From the NCBI GenBank assembly GCA_029168955.1, contig JAPDOI010000192.1, forward strand, positions 1,142,001 to 1,206,000: a stretch of 64,000 bases of DNA. Reading direction: 5' to 3'. This DNA comes from Aplectana chamaeleonis (taxonomy: Eukaryota; Nematoda; Chromadorea; Rhabditida; Cosmocercidae). The notes under the pieces were generated by a model. The model saw only the letters and a program-made list of their open reading frames with translations, was not told the origin of the DNA and searched no databases. Of the stretch, positions 19,815 through 30,929 are shown piece by piece (the stretch's first letter is position 1; every line of letters starts with the position of its first letter). A program made the position numbers and the translations under genes.

Positions 19815-20297
19815 AGGCAGTGTCCACGATAAAAACCATGTCTGATTTTTTGGTGGAGATCGGCAGCTGCGGGGCCTAGCGCAACCCTAAAGTTGAAAAA
19901 ACTAAGAAAATTGAGCTTGAAACGGTCCCCTACGGCCGCAAAGTTGGACACCCGTCAGCTCTTCACACCAGATGCACTTTCCACGCCCACCGACGTGAAC
20001 AAATTAATGCTCGAGATTGTGAGATGAGCGATGGTTTCCGAATAACAGCCCCGTTCTTTCCTTCATTCTCAACTTCTCTTTTTACTCAGGTCAGCTGGCA
20101 TACATCGGCTGCAAAAGACGGAAGTTACAAGCCTAGGACAACTCGTCCACCATGTTTCCTTAGCTCAATCTTTGAGGGCTATAACTCCGTCTCCAGAAGG
20201 TCTTGTACGATTCCAAAAACATCATTGGAATCAGCATGGGACCGTCTTCAAGATAGGTGGAAAAGCAGAAAAACGATTCTCATCGTGAACACCGCCT
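19815..20297. mobile_element. TTAA-type MITE, second unit of an inverted pair
   Basis: The termini are AGGCAGTGTCCACGAT and ATCGTGAACACCGCCT, followed by TTAA (20,298-20,301). It is 483 bp and an inverted copy of unit 1 through its outer 320 bp (for example GCAAAAGACGGAAGTTACAA against TTGTAACTTCCGTCTTTTGC). The inner portions (19,646-19,794 and 19,831-19,977) do not match each other clearly. The pair looks like one element inserted into the terminal TTAA of another. Confidence 0.65.
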
Positions 20298-20408
20298 TTA
20301 ATGCGTTTCTCGCCGTTTCTTCGTAACGTTGGGAAAATTTTTAGGTCAACGCATTGTTGTATGCGTTAAACTCGGAGACGAAAATCATCGTGGACCACTG
20401 CCTTTAAT
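20298..20408. repeat. Short TTAA-bounded remnant
   Basis: From TTAA at 20,298 to a further terminus GTGGACCACTGCCT followed by TTAA (ending about 20,408). The outer sequence ATCATCGTGGACCACTGCC resembles the AGGCAGTG termini in complement. It is probably a third, deleted member of the cluster. Confidence 0.35.
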
Positions 20409-20439
20409 GAAAAAAAAAATTCAAAAAAAATCATTCGAA

Positions 20440-20990
20440 CTTCTCCCAGGGTGTTATTTGAGGCGCTGAACACGAATATGGGATTTGTTTTCAATAATTT
20501 GAATGAGAAAGACAGTTTACGGCAGATAAATTCCATTTTACCTACAGAGTTCGCAACTTCTACGCTCATAACTTTTTCTTTTACTATTGCTCGGGCAGCT
20601 AGGACAGGATTCTAAACATTACTTGTGAGGTAGTCGATGAAAAAAGAACTGGTTTCACGGGTAGTTCTGGCAGCCAGGTCTGATCATTCCCTTGTTAGTA
20701 TAGCGAAAATTGATAAATATACCACAAATTCGTGTTCAGCACCCCAAGTGACCTCTACAGAGAAGTTTTCAGGCGATTCTGTTGTAGCATTCAGGACATC
20801 ATCAGAAGTCGAATTCCGACCTTGAATTCCCCCCCGGTGGGAGACTTCGAACCATACTTGTCGAAATTTTTCGAAGTTGTGCAGTAGTACCTCAGATTTG
20901 TATTCGGTTTCCCGAATAGCTTCCCAAAAGTTTTGAGACAAATCCGGAATACTTCTTCCAACCTCTTTTGTGACCATTTGTTCGCCTGAT
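20440..20990. repeat. Dispersed ACACGAATCTG repeat, copy 3
   Basis: It contains GAGGCGCTGAACACGAATAT (20,460), AAATTCGTGTTCAGCACCCC (20,726), GAAGTTTTCAGGCGATTC and GTATTCGGTTTCCCGAATAG. It has the same architecture as the copies at 5,015 and 26,985, with motif halves in both orientations. Short overlapping open frames here are not counted as genes. Confidence 0.55.
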
Positions 20991-21176
20991 AATTAGGAAA
21001 TGGCCCAGACAGTCGTGTTGTAGTACAATAGGGGTTGAGCCCGCGTATAAAGAGATTCGCTGCATTCATGCTGCAACTACTCTGCCAATTAGCAGCGTCT
21101 CCTACCGGCTGAGTCCGGGGTGGAAAACCATACCTCAAGTGCATTGGCCCTGCCCGTGTGTACGCGTAGAACACCA

Positions 21177-21352
21177 GGGGCCGAATTCATCAACGCGTGG
21201 GTTTCGGTAGCGGTAAAGGCGTCGGCACTTCTGGTGATTACCCTATGTAAGAGGCACTGCTCGGCTACGAGACGGTCTGCCCTTGCGGGTAATCATCAAA
21301 AGTGCCGATGCCTTTACGCTACCCTAACCCACGCGTTGATGAATTCGGCCCC
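21177..21352. mobile_element. 176-bp palindromic MITE
   Basis: GGGGCCGAATTCATCAACGC at 21,177 is mirrored by GCGTTGATGAATTCGGCCCC at 21,352. Inverted similarity continues through GTGGGTTTCGGTAGCGGTAA / TTACGCTACCCTAACCCAC and GTGATTACCC / GGGTAATCATC. The arms take up almost the whole element. No clear target duplication is visible (flanks ACCA and AGTG). Confidence 0.7.
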
Positions 21353-21678
21353 AGTGTCGACAGGATGGATTGCGGACGCATTGTATTGAGAGGAGGATTG
21401 CGGACGCAAACAAACGGTCGCAGACTGACTCATCGAGTGGGTTTTCTGAACCCGTCTGCCACTGTCTCGATGCGCATCGACTAGGTGGGACTCAGTCGAG
21501 CGACCAACTCTGACGGGGGCCTGAGTTCGCCAGCCCCTTCTCCTAGTGTCTGCTGACACTCCTCTCACAAGGGACTGCTTTGAACTTCCCGTGGGGATTC
21601 GGAAAACTATGTTGTCGTTGCTGCAGGTCAGTGACAGTGACTTACTTGACTTAATCGGTTGGCTTTCGCCTGACGCGG

Positions 21679-23110
21679 TCATTCCGCATCTTCACCGAGG
21701 TGTGCCGTCCTAGTAGTCAGCCATGTCCATTTTTCACGGTATTCAGCCACAATTTGAACACATTCCATTCAGCTGTCACTATTCCAATTCCTGCAAAAGG
21801 AAACATCGCGCCTGAACTGTCTTTCGATGCCGAGTGACTTCAAATCCTCTTTAACCACATCCGTCCAGAACTTTCGCCTACGCCCAGGTGGCCGTTTCCA
21901 GACAGGTTTTGGAAGCATTCTTAAAGCGTGTTGTGCGAAACGATCCAGCGTTCTTCTTAGTATATGCCCGAGCAGTCGAAGTCGACTTTCCATTGCTGCT
22001 TGAGATGGCGTTAGGAGATGCTGGCACCTCCCTCGTGTCGAGCGTTGATGTACTGCGTCGATTTCCTTGTAAAGATCTTCGTTATGGCACACACGCGGCC
22101 AGAAATATCCAAGCAAACGCCTAAAAAGTTTCCTCTCCGTGCAATCCGACCTTTCCTTCTGCGTCTTCGGTGCTGCCCACGTCTCCGATCCGTACATCAT
22201 GATAGGGCGAATAGCGGATAGGTAGACGCGCAACTTGACTTCCTTCGTGATGGTGGTAGACCACAAACACTTGGTTAGAGAATTAAATGCAGACGTAGCT
22301 TTCGCACATCGTTGTCGAATTGCCTCTGCATAACTACCATCGTTCTTCAGCAAACAGCCCAAATAACAGAAATCGTCCACCAGTTCGATACGTTGTCCGT
22401 CCACACAAACTCCCGTTGAAGGCCTCTGAAAGACCCACATCTGCTTGCATTTGTCGGGACGAAGACGAAGTCCATAGGCTGCGGCATACTTCGAAACGAG
22501 GTTCACAATCCTTTGCAGTTTTGCGTTGTTTTCAGCGAATAACACAATGTCGTCGGCGTACTCCAGGTCGACAAGGGAGCGTCCTGATGGTATTAGGATC
22601 ACATCCGCAGGAAACTGTTCTGCAACTCTGCGCATGATGTCATTAACGACGAAGTTGAAAAGAAAAGGTCCTGCAAGGGCTCCTCGCCTTACTCCTGTTT
22701 TCACCTCGAAAGCTGACGTAAATCCGACAGGTGTACGAACTGCTGCTGTTGTTTCTTTATTCATGTCCTCGATTAACCGAACATACTTTTCCGGGACTTC
22801 ATCTGCTCGCAGAGCATTGAGCAATCGATCACGATGAGGAGAGTCGAACGCGGCTTCAAAGTTTAAAAAAGCAAGCTGTAATGGCTTCGAATACCGCTGC
22901 CACGATTCAATTACTCTTCTCACGACGAACACTTGATCGATGGTCGATCTTCCAGGTCGAAAACCGGCTTGCTCATCTCTGGTCGCTTTTTCACGATGTT
23001 TGATAAGTCGCTCGAGAACGTTACGTTCTAAAACCTTGTACTTGATACGCAGTAGAGAAATCCTTTCAAAGTTCTTGGGCTCCGTGACGGACCACTTCTT
23101 GTGAAGAGAT
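21679..23110 (-). pseudogene. RTE LINE, reverse transcriptase part (dead copy)
   Basis: The minus strand encodes the RTE-clade RT from IIVSLHKKWSV at the insertion junction (23,110), through RDEQAGFRPGRSTIDQV (about 22,960), motif A LAFLNFEAAFDSPHR (about 22,870), motif B GVRRGALAGPFLFNF (about 22,680), motif C LEYADDIVLFAE (about 22,560), PDKCKQMWVF, VDDFCYLGCLL, a long intact C-terminal region to WNSDS and, after one stop at 21,769, VAEYREKW to HLGEDAE ending at 21,679. The motif A catalytic Asp is Asn and the motif B Gln is Arg, so the enzyme should be inactive. The 3' UTR begins at 21,678; its end is not sharp (about 21,600 or lower). RTE elements of this kind are abundant in hookworm-type nematodes. 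Confidence 0.9.
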
Positions 23111-23113
23111 ACG

Positions 23114-25126
23114 GGGTGGTAGTAAATGGTGTGTTAACCGCGAATAAACCGCCACCTCCAAGCCGCCAGCATACCGCGACATAAATGCAGTAGAGCCGCC
23201 AAATTAACGCGAACAAACCGCCACCTCTTGGCCGGCAACGAAAAGCGACATAGGTGCCACCGTTTGTTGTCGGATTAACGAAAGCTGCCCTCCGCTTACA
23301 CATACATTATGCGTGACCTTCGTCCGCATATGTAATTTCTACACTTGGACACGAACGACGTTTACGGTGGAAAGACGAGGGATCGGAAAGATTATACAAG
23401 TAATGCTATTTATTTTATTCATTAGGAAGAGCATTCAAAGGGAACTTCGTAATATGTGGCTTGCACGAAACACGATCAGAACGCAATTTTTCAAATTTTC
23501 CTTGGAAATCCTAATTCTCGTAATTTTTCTGAGCTCCGTGAGTTTTCAGGACCACTCTCGAAAAGACATGTTAGGTTAATCATTAGCCTCAATCAATAAA
23601 ATGCGTGTGATCTGACAAAAGTTTGCATTTGTAGTAACTTTGTTAACTTTTTTAAAAATTTTTTTAAACAAAAGTTTTTTTGAAAAACAAAAAATTTCTC
23701 CAAAGGAAATTTCGAGCGAACGAAAATTTGAAAATTTCTGGATGAATTATTTACGTGTTTTTGGGAAGGTAACGCTAGGTGCGAAAAAGACATTCCGAAA
23801 CTCGTCGAGTAATGCATAAATTCAAAGGATGTCCTGCATTCAACTGAAATGGATAGTTAAAAACTTATAAGAATGATGATAAACTAGATAGTCTATTTCC
23901 GTTCTTGAAAAAGAATTGAAGTGTTTTTTTTGGAAGCGTGCAACTGAAGTCTGGCGTCCGAGATTGGGGTAGTGGTGTGGTTTCGGTCATTGATGCAGTA
24001 GAATTTGTGAAGTGTTCGCCGTCTTCTCAAAATGAAACTAATCCCCCGCCCGCAGTAAGGGCTGAAAATATATAGAAACACTGTTACACACTCATATGCG
24101 CATCGTGCAAGAAAAAGGTTTTCTACACATATTTTAAGGTAAAAAATGGAACCTCAAAAAAATAGGAGGCCACGATGGCACTGATCTGGCAATGAAAGAG
24201 GAGTATTCGAATCTTGCAGAAAAAAGAGAACAAATACAGTTGGTTTTAGGAATAAGTTCGCATTTCTTTCCCACAATTGCACTAAAAAAGTTGTGGAAAC
24301 CTGTTCGAAACGCGAGCAAGCAAATAATTTACTGCATACTACTCCTAGCCTGTGCTATGCAATGACTTATGAAAATGAAACTAACCTGATAATAGCAAAG
24401 CGGAAGAATTTCAGAAGGCAAATAGGAAAAAGAATAGAAGTGTCGGCGCTCGTCGAAAAATTAATAGCTGATTGGGAGGGATTGATTAGTGCCACCAAAG
24501 AAGACGGCCAAAGTGTTTCAGCAATGATCCCTGCTTTGTTTTTGATCCCTCATTGCCCGTTTCCCGGGCGGAAGCCGTTAAAAGACTATCCCCTGAAATA
24601 CCTTTCAGTTTTAAAGATAGGCTGACGTCCTGAATCAAAATGGCTAACAGTGTTACCAGACTTCCTTAACCCTCTGCATTAATTAAACTCGTACTTGCCC
24701 TCAGTATAGATGGTCAAAACTTTTCCTACTGTATCTTGCTAACCGCATCCAAAAACTCCTCGGGAGGAGTTTTTCGTTAACCGCCAGTTCCTCTCGCATT
24801 TCAGCACTATTTCCGTGCTGTCTGCGAGAGTATGTTAAACGCGAACTTACCGCGAGGATGCCACATGACGGAATTTTAGAGAAAAACAGACCTGAAAACG
24901 TTTTGAAAAGGCTATTTTCCGTAACAAAGGTTACAATTGTCGCTTTTTCGAGGCGTTTTCATTGAAAGTGTGTAAGGGGCCTACCACTGGGGGATGTTAG
25001 GGTGAAACTAGAGAGAGTTCTCTCTTAACTATCAAGAGTTATCATTAATCTGGTGTGGTTAAACTCGCGTTCACCGCGAATTTAACTCCTTTTAACTCGC
25101 GTTTAACACCCCAGTTACTACCACCC
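23114..25126 (+). mobile_element. Copy B of the 3-bp-duplication element, inside the RTE LINE
   Basis: The termini are GGGTGGTAGTAA (23,114) and TTACTACCACCC (25,126), flanked by ACG at 23,111-23,113 and 25,127-25,129. Removing it with one ACG rejoins the RTE frame as HAIIVSLHKKW. The sequence is an inverted, diverged counterpart of copy A: CAAAGTGTTTCAGCAATGAT (about 24,510) and GGTGCCACCGTTTGT (about 23,250) both occur there in complement. It is 2,013 bp against 2,125 bp for copy A, with small indels. Confidence 0.85.
23308..24625 (+). pseudogene. Broken coding region of the 3-bp-duplication element, copy B
   Basis: The same protein-like blocks occur in the same order as copy A. They are MRDLRPHM then FLHLDTNDVYGGKTRDRK (about 23,310), RRVMHKFKGCPAFN (about 23,805), KNDDKLDSLFPFLKK then SVQLKSGVRDWGSGVV (about 23,870-24,060), AMKEEYSNLAEKREQIQ (about 24,192), and a 110-codon open frame (24,293-24,625) ending ADWEGLISATKEDGQSVSA to YLSVLKIG. 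Extra stops (for example after RPHM) show more decay at the 5' end than copy A. The product is unrecognised; no DDE triad or DNA-binding motif can be assigned by eye. Confidence 0.4.
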
Positions 25127-25129
25127 ACG

Positions 25130-26718
25130 ATGATCGCATGTCTTCACGAATCGGGTATCCTTTCGCTCATCCATATGGCACGGATGGTGTAGGTCATTTC
25201 ACGATTTTCAGACGGAGGAAGAGCTTTCAGCATTTCAGCAGTGATGTTGTCATCTCCACCTGCCTTTCCATTCTTCATTTTCCGGACACAATCCAAAACT
25301 CCAGACTCAGTCGGCGGTTCCTCACTGACATCGTAATGTGCTCTCTGAACATGCGGGAGCTCAGGTCCTGGTGGCACTGGACGATTCAGAAGTGAACTGA
25401 AGTAACCCTTCCATATTGGCAGCGTCGCATCACCAACTGCAACTCCATTGGTAGTGTTCAAGACAGGAGAGCATCTCTTCATCTTCCCGCTATACTGTCA
25501 CAGCAACGTGTGAACTTTCCTCGGATTCTTCTCCTCCCAAGCTTTCGCGAACTCCTTAGCTCTACACGTCCACTCTCGTTCGCGGTCACTTTGAAGCTGC
25601 CGACTCAACTTCCTCCTCAGACGCTTCTCCTCCACGAAGTTTCCTGCAGTTCGGAGAGCACATACTCTGTTGTAGGTAGATGTTGTTTCTTCCGAGACGT
25701 AGGCGAACTTCTCCTTAGGCTGTACAACCGGGAGTGCCTCTTTGGCAGCGTCCTGGATGCACTTGACAAAAGAATCCGCGTCGCAAAGTTTCTTCTTAGT
25801 CCGTACTCCGATGAGAATAGAAACGCGTTGTCGAAAGTTCCTTCTGCACTCTTCATCTCTGAGACTTGTCATGTCAATCCTCTGGAGAGGCTGAGCCCCT
25901 TGCCCCCTCTTATGAATCCTCGCAGTGAAGTTCAACAGAACAAGACGGGGATCCGAATCGAATGCGACAGCCCACACAGCTCTAGATCTTCGAATGTTCA
26001 ATACTGGAATATTCCTCGTCAGGACATAGTCGAGCTGTAGTTTCAAAGTTGTCATCTTCCGCTTCCGCTGCTCTTCTTGAGATAGCTGGGTTGGTCCCTG
26101 CCACGTAAGCTGATGGCGGCGATGATTCCTCTTGAATGTCGATGCAATAATCAGACCACTGCGTTCACAAAAGTCGACAAGGCGGTAGCCATTGTCCGAT
26201 GTTTGCTCCACTGGGTAGAACCATTTACCGAGCACTTCGGATTCCTGATCAAGTCCCATCTTCGCATTTGCGTCAATTCCCACGACAACAGCATGTTGAC
26301 AAGGTATCCTGGCCCACAACGTATTGAGTTCCTCATAGAACGCATCCTTCGAATTGTCTTCGGCGGTTTCAGTGGGCGCATGAGCACTCTCTATCCACAG
26401 ATTGAATCCTCTGTGATCCCGCAGACGTGCGAATGCATTCCGGCACGACGTTGAGCCAAACTCCTTGACCATACCATTGAAATCCTTCCTTACAGCTATT
26501 GCACAGCCTCCCACTCTCCTATCGTCAGCGTTACCGCAGTAGATGGTGTACTCTCCGACGTTGATGACGGGTCTATCCTTGAGGCGGGTTTCCTGCAATG
26601 CAGCGAACGGTGCATGGAATTAGATCAGAAGTCTGGATAGCGAAGTTTTTTGGATATCACTCGACAGCGATCGACAGTTCAGGGTGGCGAAATTGTGGCT
26701 TGTGGCCAAAGACTCCAT
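25130..26718 (-). pseudogene. RTE LINE, endonuclease and RT N-terminal part (dead copy)
   Basis: The minus strand starts with MESLATSHNFATLNCRSL (ATG at 26,718). It has the APE endonuclease motifs ALQETRL (about 26,600), GGCAIAVR, VVGIDANAKMG (about 26,290), LQLDYVL (about 26,040) and DSDPRLVLL (about 25,955), then the linker to GKMKRCSPVLN (about 25,485), KMKNGKAGGDDNITAEMLK and ERIPDS, ending at the copy B junction. In-frame stops lie upstream of FHAPFAALQE, after HTLL (25,498) and after IPDS (25,144). The terminal SDH motif reads SDP, losing the catalytic His. A 5' UTR-like region extends to about 26,945. It is the same element as 21,679-23,110. Confidence 0.9.
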
Positions 26719-26984
26719 GACTCCTTAGGTACGGATCCTAAGGTGTTATGGACCAGAGGCCTTAGTGTGCCGGACGGCGACACCTTTATGCAATGTATGG
26801 GATACTTTCGCGATATAGTTGTGCACGCTATATCGCTCGAACGTTTCCTGTGTACACTCAAACGTCTGCTGGGTTCAGTAGAAGCAGGGGCACCAACGAG
26901 CAGGTACCAACAGACTTGTATACACACCAGTGACAGTACATAAATTATTCGTGCTTTAAATTCCCTAAATGGCTGCGGGGATTC

Positions 26985-27335
26985 CAAAAATGGCATTTTC
27001 ATTGCTTCAAAAAAAGGTAAGGGGGAGCATCAGGGAATTTTCGGGGTGTTGAGGAAATTTTTTTTTCGGATTCGGCTCAAAACTTGCATCTGGAGCTTAC
27101 TTTGGGCGCTGAACATGAATCTGGGGTCTATTACTCGCCTGACTTAGGGTTACGGTAGGTTACGGTAAGCAAAATGCCTTTTGACTGGCGTTACTAACCT
27201 TAAAGTTTCGGAACACGGAAAATGGACCTTGAATTCGTGTTCAGCGTCCAAAATAACACCCACCGTGAAATTTTGAGTCCAATCTGAGACTTTGACCGAG
27301 CTACCGTATACCCACCGTAATCGATCGTTAGCCAT
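26985..27335. repeat. Dispersed ACACGAATCTG repeat, copy 4 (left flank of the CR1-like LINE)
   Basis: It contains GGGCGCTGAACATGAATCTG (27,105), GTTACGGTAGGTTACGG, TTGAATTCGTGTTCAGCGTC (27,230) and GAGACTTTGACC followed by CCGTATACCCACCGTAATCG. It is very close to copy 1 in motif order, so both carry inverted halves around a central GTTACGG block. Confidence 0.6.
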
Positions 27336-27424
27336 CGAAACTCGATAAACGAGTTGAAGATTCTTGACTGTGGTTTGGCATTGAGCGGTCGGCCTTCACA
27401 AGCGCTCTCGACATCACAAAGAAG

Positions 27425-28317
27425 ATGAAAAAAGCAACGGTCGAAGAATGCATCCAAACAATCCACATGTTGACCAGGAAGGTGGATAACCTGACAGCGG
27501 ATGTGAGTGCTATTCGTCTTGAGAACCTTACTCTACAAAACAAGCTTGACTCTATTGAATCTACTTTGCGGGACGCGCAAAATGGTCTGATGGATTTGAT
27601 GGCAAGGCTCCTTTCGCATTTCGATGGTAGCGATTCCGTTAGAAAGACATATGCTGCTGCAGCTAGTAAGGGACTGCCGTCAAATAGCTCGCAAATTTTG
27701 ATCGTACGCTCAGCCATGAAAGAAGAGAAAATAGATTCAGAACGGGAAAAAATCTTGTTATCACTCGATTCCGCAAAACTGATGAGGAACTGATCCAGAA
27801 AGAAATTGATCGCCAACTTGTTGATGACCTGTGCATTGCCGCCGCAATCAAAAAAGAAGATGTGTCGGTTTTCCGCCAAAATCAAGTTTTGAAGCTACGC
27901 ACGCTGGACAAATCCCAAGCGAAACAGCTTCTACGCACTTACCCGTTGTTCAGAGCCAATTCATCAATAAAAGGGATGAAGGAAACGACAGCGCGGCCAG
28001 ATTTCTCCCCATCCGAAATGGAACAGTATCGTCAATTGTGGAAGGAGTGCATGGAGAAGAACGAGAAATCAGGGAAGATGGAATGGGTGGTCAAAGGACT
28101 CAAAGCAGTTCAAGTGAACAGCATGCGCGATTGGAAAACGAAGAAGACGGAGAAGAAGACAATGCGGAACGAGCAGGAAGAAAAAGCGTCGCAGATCGTA
28201 GGAACCCACGCAGAGAAGTTAAATGCGACAGGAGAACACGATCATCAAGTAAAATCTCCTGTGCATTATTCAACTGTCGCTCAGTTTCCAGAAAGCTCCC
28301 ACTTCTCAACCACATAG
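27425..28317 (+). pseudogene. CR1-like LINE ORF1 (frameshifted)
   Basis: It starts at ATG 27,425. Residues about 10-70 (IQTIHMLTRKVDNLTADV onward) form a heptad pattern typical of a coiled coil, as in the trimerisation region of LINE ORF1 proteins. The first frame stops at 27,793. The continuation is in the next frame from about 27,745 (NLVITRFRKTDEELI), past an A-run at 27,749-27,754, a probable single-base indel. The C-terminal part has VFRQNQVLKLRTLDKSQAKQ and RPDFSPSEMEQYRQLWKEC, similar in style to the nucleic-acid-binding C-terminal domain of LINE ORF1 proteins, then a Lys/Glu-rich tail. The last roughly 60-230 bp overlap ORF2 in another frame. The likely role is RNA binding in the retrotransposition particle. 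Confidence 0.65.
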
Positions 28318-30915
28318 CTGCATCATACCGCATCAAAGTGTTTTGCTTGACGGGAACGTGGGCGGACGAAACAATAACAAACGCGATGTTATCACTGGAT
28401 GGAAAGTTCGACATTTATCGTTTTGATAGAGTTACCGGTCGAGGAGGAGGTGTTGCAATCTTACTTCACAAAACCTGCAAGGCAATATCGATTCCATGCA
28501 ACATTCCAGAAGTAGTAGCAATTGAGCTCCTACAAGGGAAAAACAGTGTTCGACTAATTACTCTCTACCATCCATCCCACAACGATTCATACGACTTCCT
28601 GAACGATGTATCTGAGCTCATCGACAGATCTCGATTCCCTTGCGTCATTCTCGGTGACTTTAATGCAGGACACATAGACTGGTTGAAATTCTCAGTTCGT
28701 GACGCACAGTGTCAGAAGGTTCTAAACTTCTGCTCCCTGAACGGCCTCATCCAACACGTCCACTCAGCAACATGCAACAACAATATCCTGGACCTAATTT
28801 TTTCCCATCCCGAAGCCCCAATCGGAAACGTCCATGTGTCCTCCAGATTCAGCGATCACTGTATCGTTTCCTTCAACCTCAACCGTTCACAATCACACAA
28901 TCACAATCCACAACCCCTTCCGAACTTCCGTAGATGTGACTACAGGCAGGCTAACTTCCTTCTTGCCAATATCGACTGGTTGGGCCTCTTCAATGACGAT
29001 GATGACTTGAACTCATGCTATGACGAATTCACAAAAGCTGTCTATTCTATTATCAGTGTCTGCGTTCCTGTTCAAACTCGAAGACGAAGACATCATCCCG
29101 CCCATATCCGCCGCCTTCTATCAGAGAAGGCTCGTCTCTGGCGACGTGAGGGAAACACTTCGGCTTACAAACACCTCCTTCAGCGATGCCGTGAAGCAGC
29201 CGAAGAACACGAGCTGCAACATGAGCGTGAAGTATTACAATCTGGCCAATCCAAATATTTTTTCTCATTTGTCAATCGACGCATGCACGACACCGAATCA
29301 GTTTCACCACTAGATGACTCAAATGGACCTTTACACACGGAAGATGCACAGAAGTGCGAGATACTGTCAAGACAATACCAATCTGTCTTCACCGTTGATG
29401 ACGGGAACAATGCTCCTTTCGCACCACGAACCGATACTCCCATGCTGGATATCGACTTTGCTCCCTATATTGTCGAAAGGCATACCCAAGCCTTACCCGC
29501 AAAGCTCTCCAGATCCCCAGACAACCTCCCATCATACTTTCTTCGACGCGTAGCCACTGCTATCGCTCTTCCCCTCTCCCACATCTTCAAACTGTCCTAT
29601 CGAACCCACGCTCTACCAAGAATCTGGAAGGAAGCCATCATCCACCCAATTTTCAAGAAGGGTCGAAAGGATCAAGCCGTGAACTATCGCCCAGTGAGCC
29701 TCGTCAGCAACGTCTGCAAAGTGATGGAATCAATAATCAGATGTAACATGCTGGATCACCTTACTTTCTACCGCCTCATATCCCCTAATCAGTTCGGCTT
29801 TCTTCCTCGTAAATCGACCACAACTCAACTTCTGGCCTTCTGCAATGACCTCTTCTCATCGATCAATAAATCGCTTCCTGTGGATGTACTCTACCTGGAC
29901 TTCTCGAAGGCGTTCTACCGAGTCTCCCACCCGAAGCTCCTCCTCAAATTGTCACATTACGGTATACAAGGAGACACTCTTGCAAGGCTATCTAGCTTCC
30001 TGACCGAACGTTGGCAGTATGTCTGTATTGGCGAAACGAAATCTTCAAGCCGTCACGTGTTATCTGGAGTACCTAAAGGCACTGTTCTTGCCCCACTTCT
30101 GTTCCTGCTCTACAGAAACGACCTACCAGATGCTCTGAAAGTAAAGTGCAAGATGATTGCTGATGACGCCAAAGTCTACACCTGCTACGATCCCAATGTC
30201 GCTTTCCCGCTCTCCGGTCCCATCAAGGCCCTGTCCGAATAGTCTCAGCTCTGGCAGATGCCGCTCGCTGCCGAAAAATGCTCAGTCATGTACTTTGGGA
30301 GGAACAACCGTCGATATTCATATGAAACATCCGGCACATTACTTAATACTTCGCATCTCACCCGCGACCTCGGTGTCTGGCTCTCCTCGGACTTGACCTT
30401 CTCAGAGCACATTGCAAAGATTGTTCAGAAATCATCGAGGATAGCTCAACTTATGTTACGCATTTTCCGAATCCACGATATTCGCGTCCTTATGAGAGCG
30501 TTCACTGTGTACGTGCGTCCCATCCTGGAGTATGCCAGCTGCATATTTTCCCCGCATAATATTGAGGAAGTCAAATCCATCGAGAATTTTCAACGTCGCT
30601 TCACCAAACGGCTGTTTCTCCGATGTGGAAGAACCGACATCATTTACGAACAGCGTCTCAACGAACTACGTCAGCAAACCCTCAAAATCAGACGAAGTAT
30701 GATCGATATGAAAATGATTTACTCACTGTACAATGGTCTCTGAGCCGCGCCGACTGCGCCCGAGAAAAATTCCGAAAAGTTCGAAATGCTGTGGATTCTT
30801 CCCCCACCGTTCATACTCGATTTGGAATGGCCTCCCAACGGAGTGCGTTCTTCAACCAACCCTGGAGTCTTTCGAAAGATCACTATATAACCTGATCCCA
30901 GGAAAACTCGTTCCG
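28083..30915 (+). pseudogene. CR1-like LINE ORF2: endonuclease plus reverse transcriptase
   Basis: The frame is open from 27,831, but the part before about 28,240 overlaps ORF1; ATG 28,083 is a plausible start. Endonuclease motifs: ALFNCRSV (28,255), CLTGTWADE (28,345), VILGDFNAGHIDW (28,645), NNILDLIFSH and SDHCIVSF (28,850). RT motifs: NYRPVSLVSNVCKVME (29,680), NQFGFLPRKSTTTQLL, YLDFSKAFYRVSHPK (29,892), SGVPKGTVLAPLLFLLY (30,065), MIADDAKVY (30,155). A single TAG at 30,240 interrupts the frame, which continues with SQLWQMPLAAEKCSVMYFG to SLYNGL (30,743), then shifts near 30,740 to RLRPRKIPKSSKCCGFFP and IWNGLPTECVLQ, ending about 30,915. The catalytic endonuclease Glu (normally TETW) is Gly, and the motif B Gln is Lys. 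Inactive but recently so. Confidence 0.85.
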
Positions 30916-30929
30916 GTTACAAAACTTCA

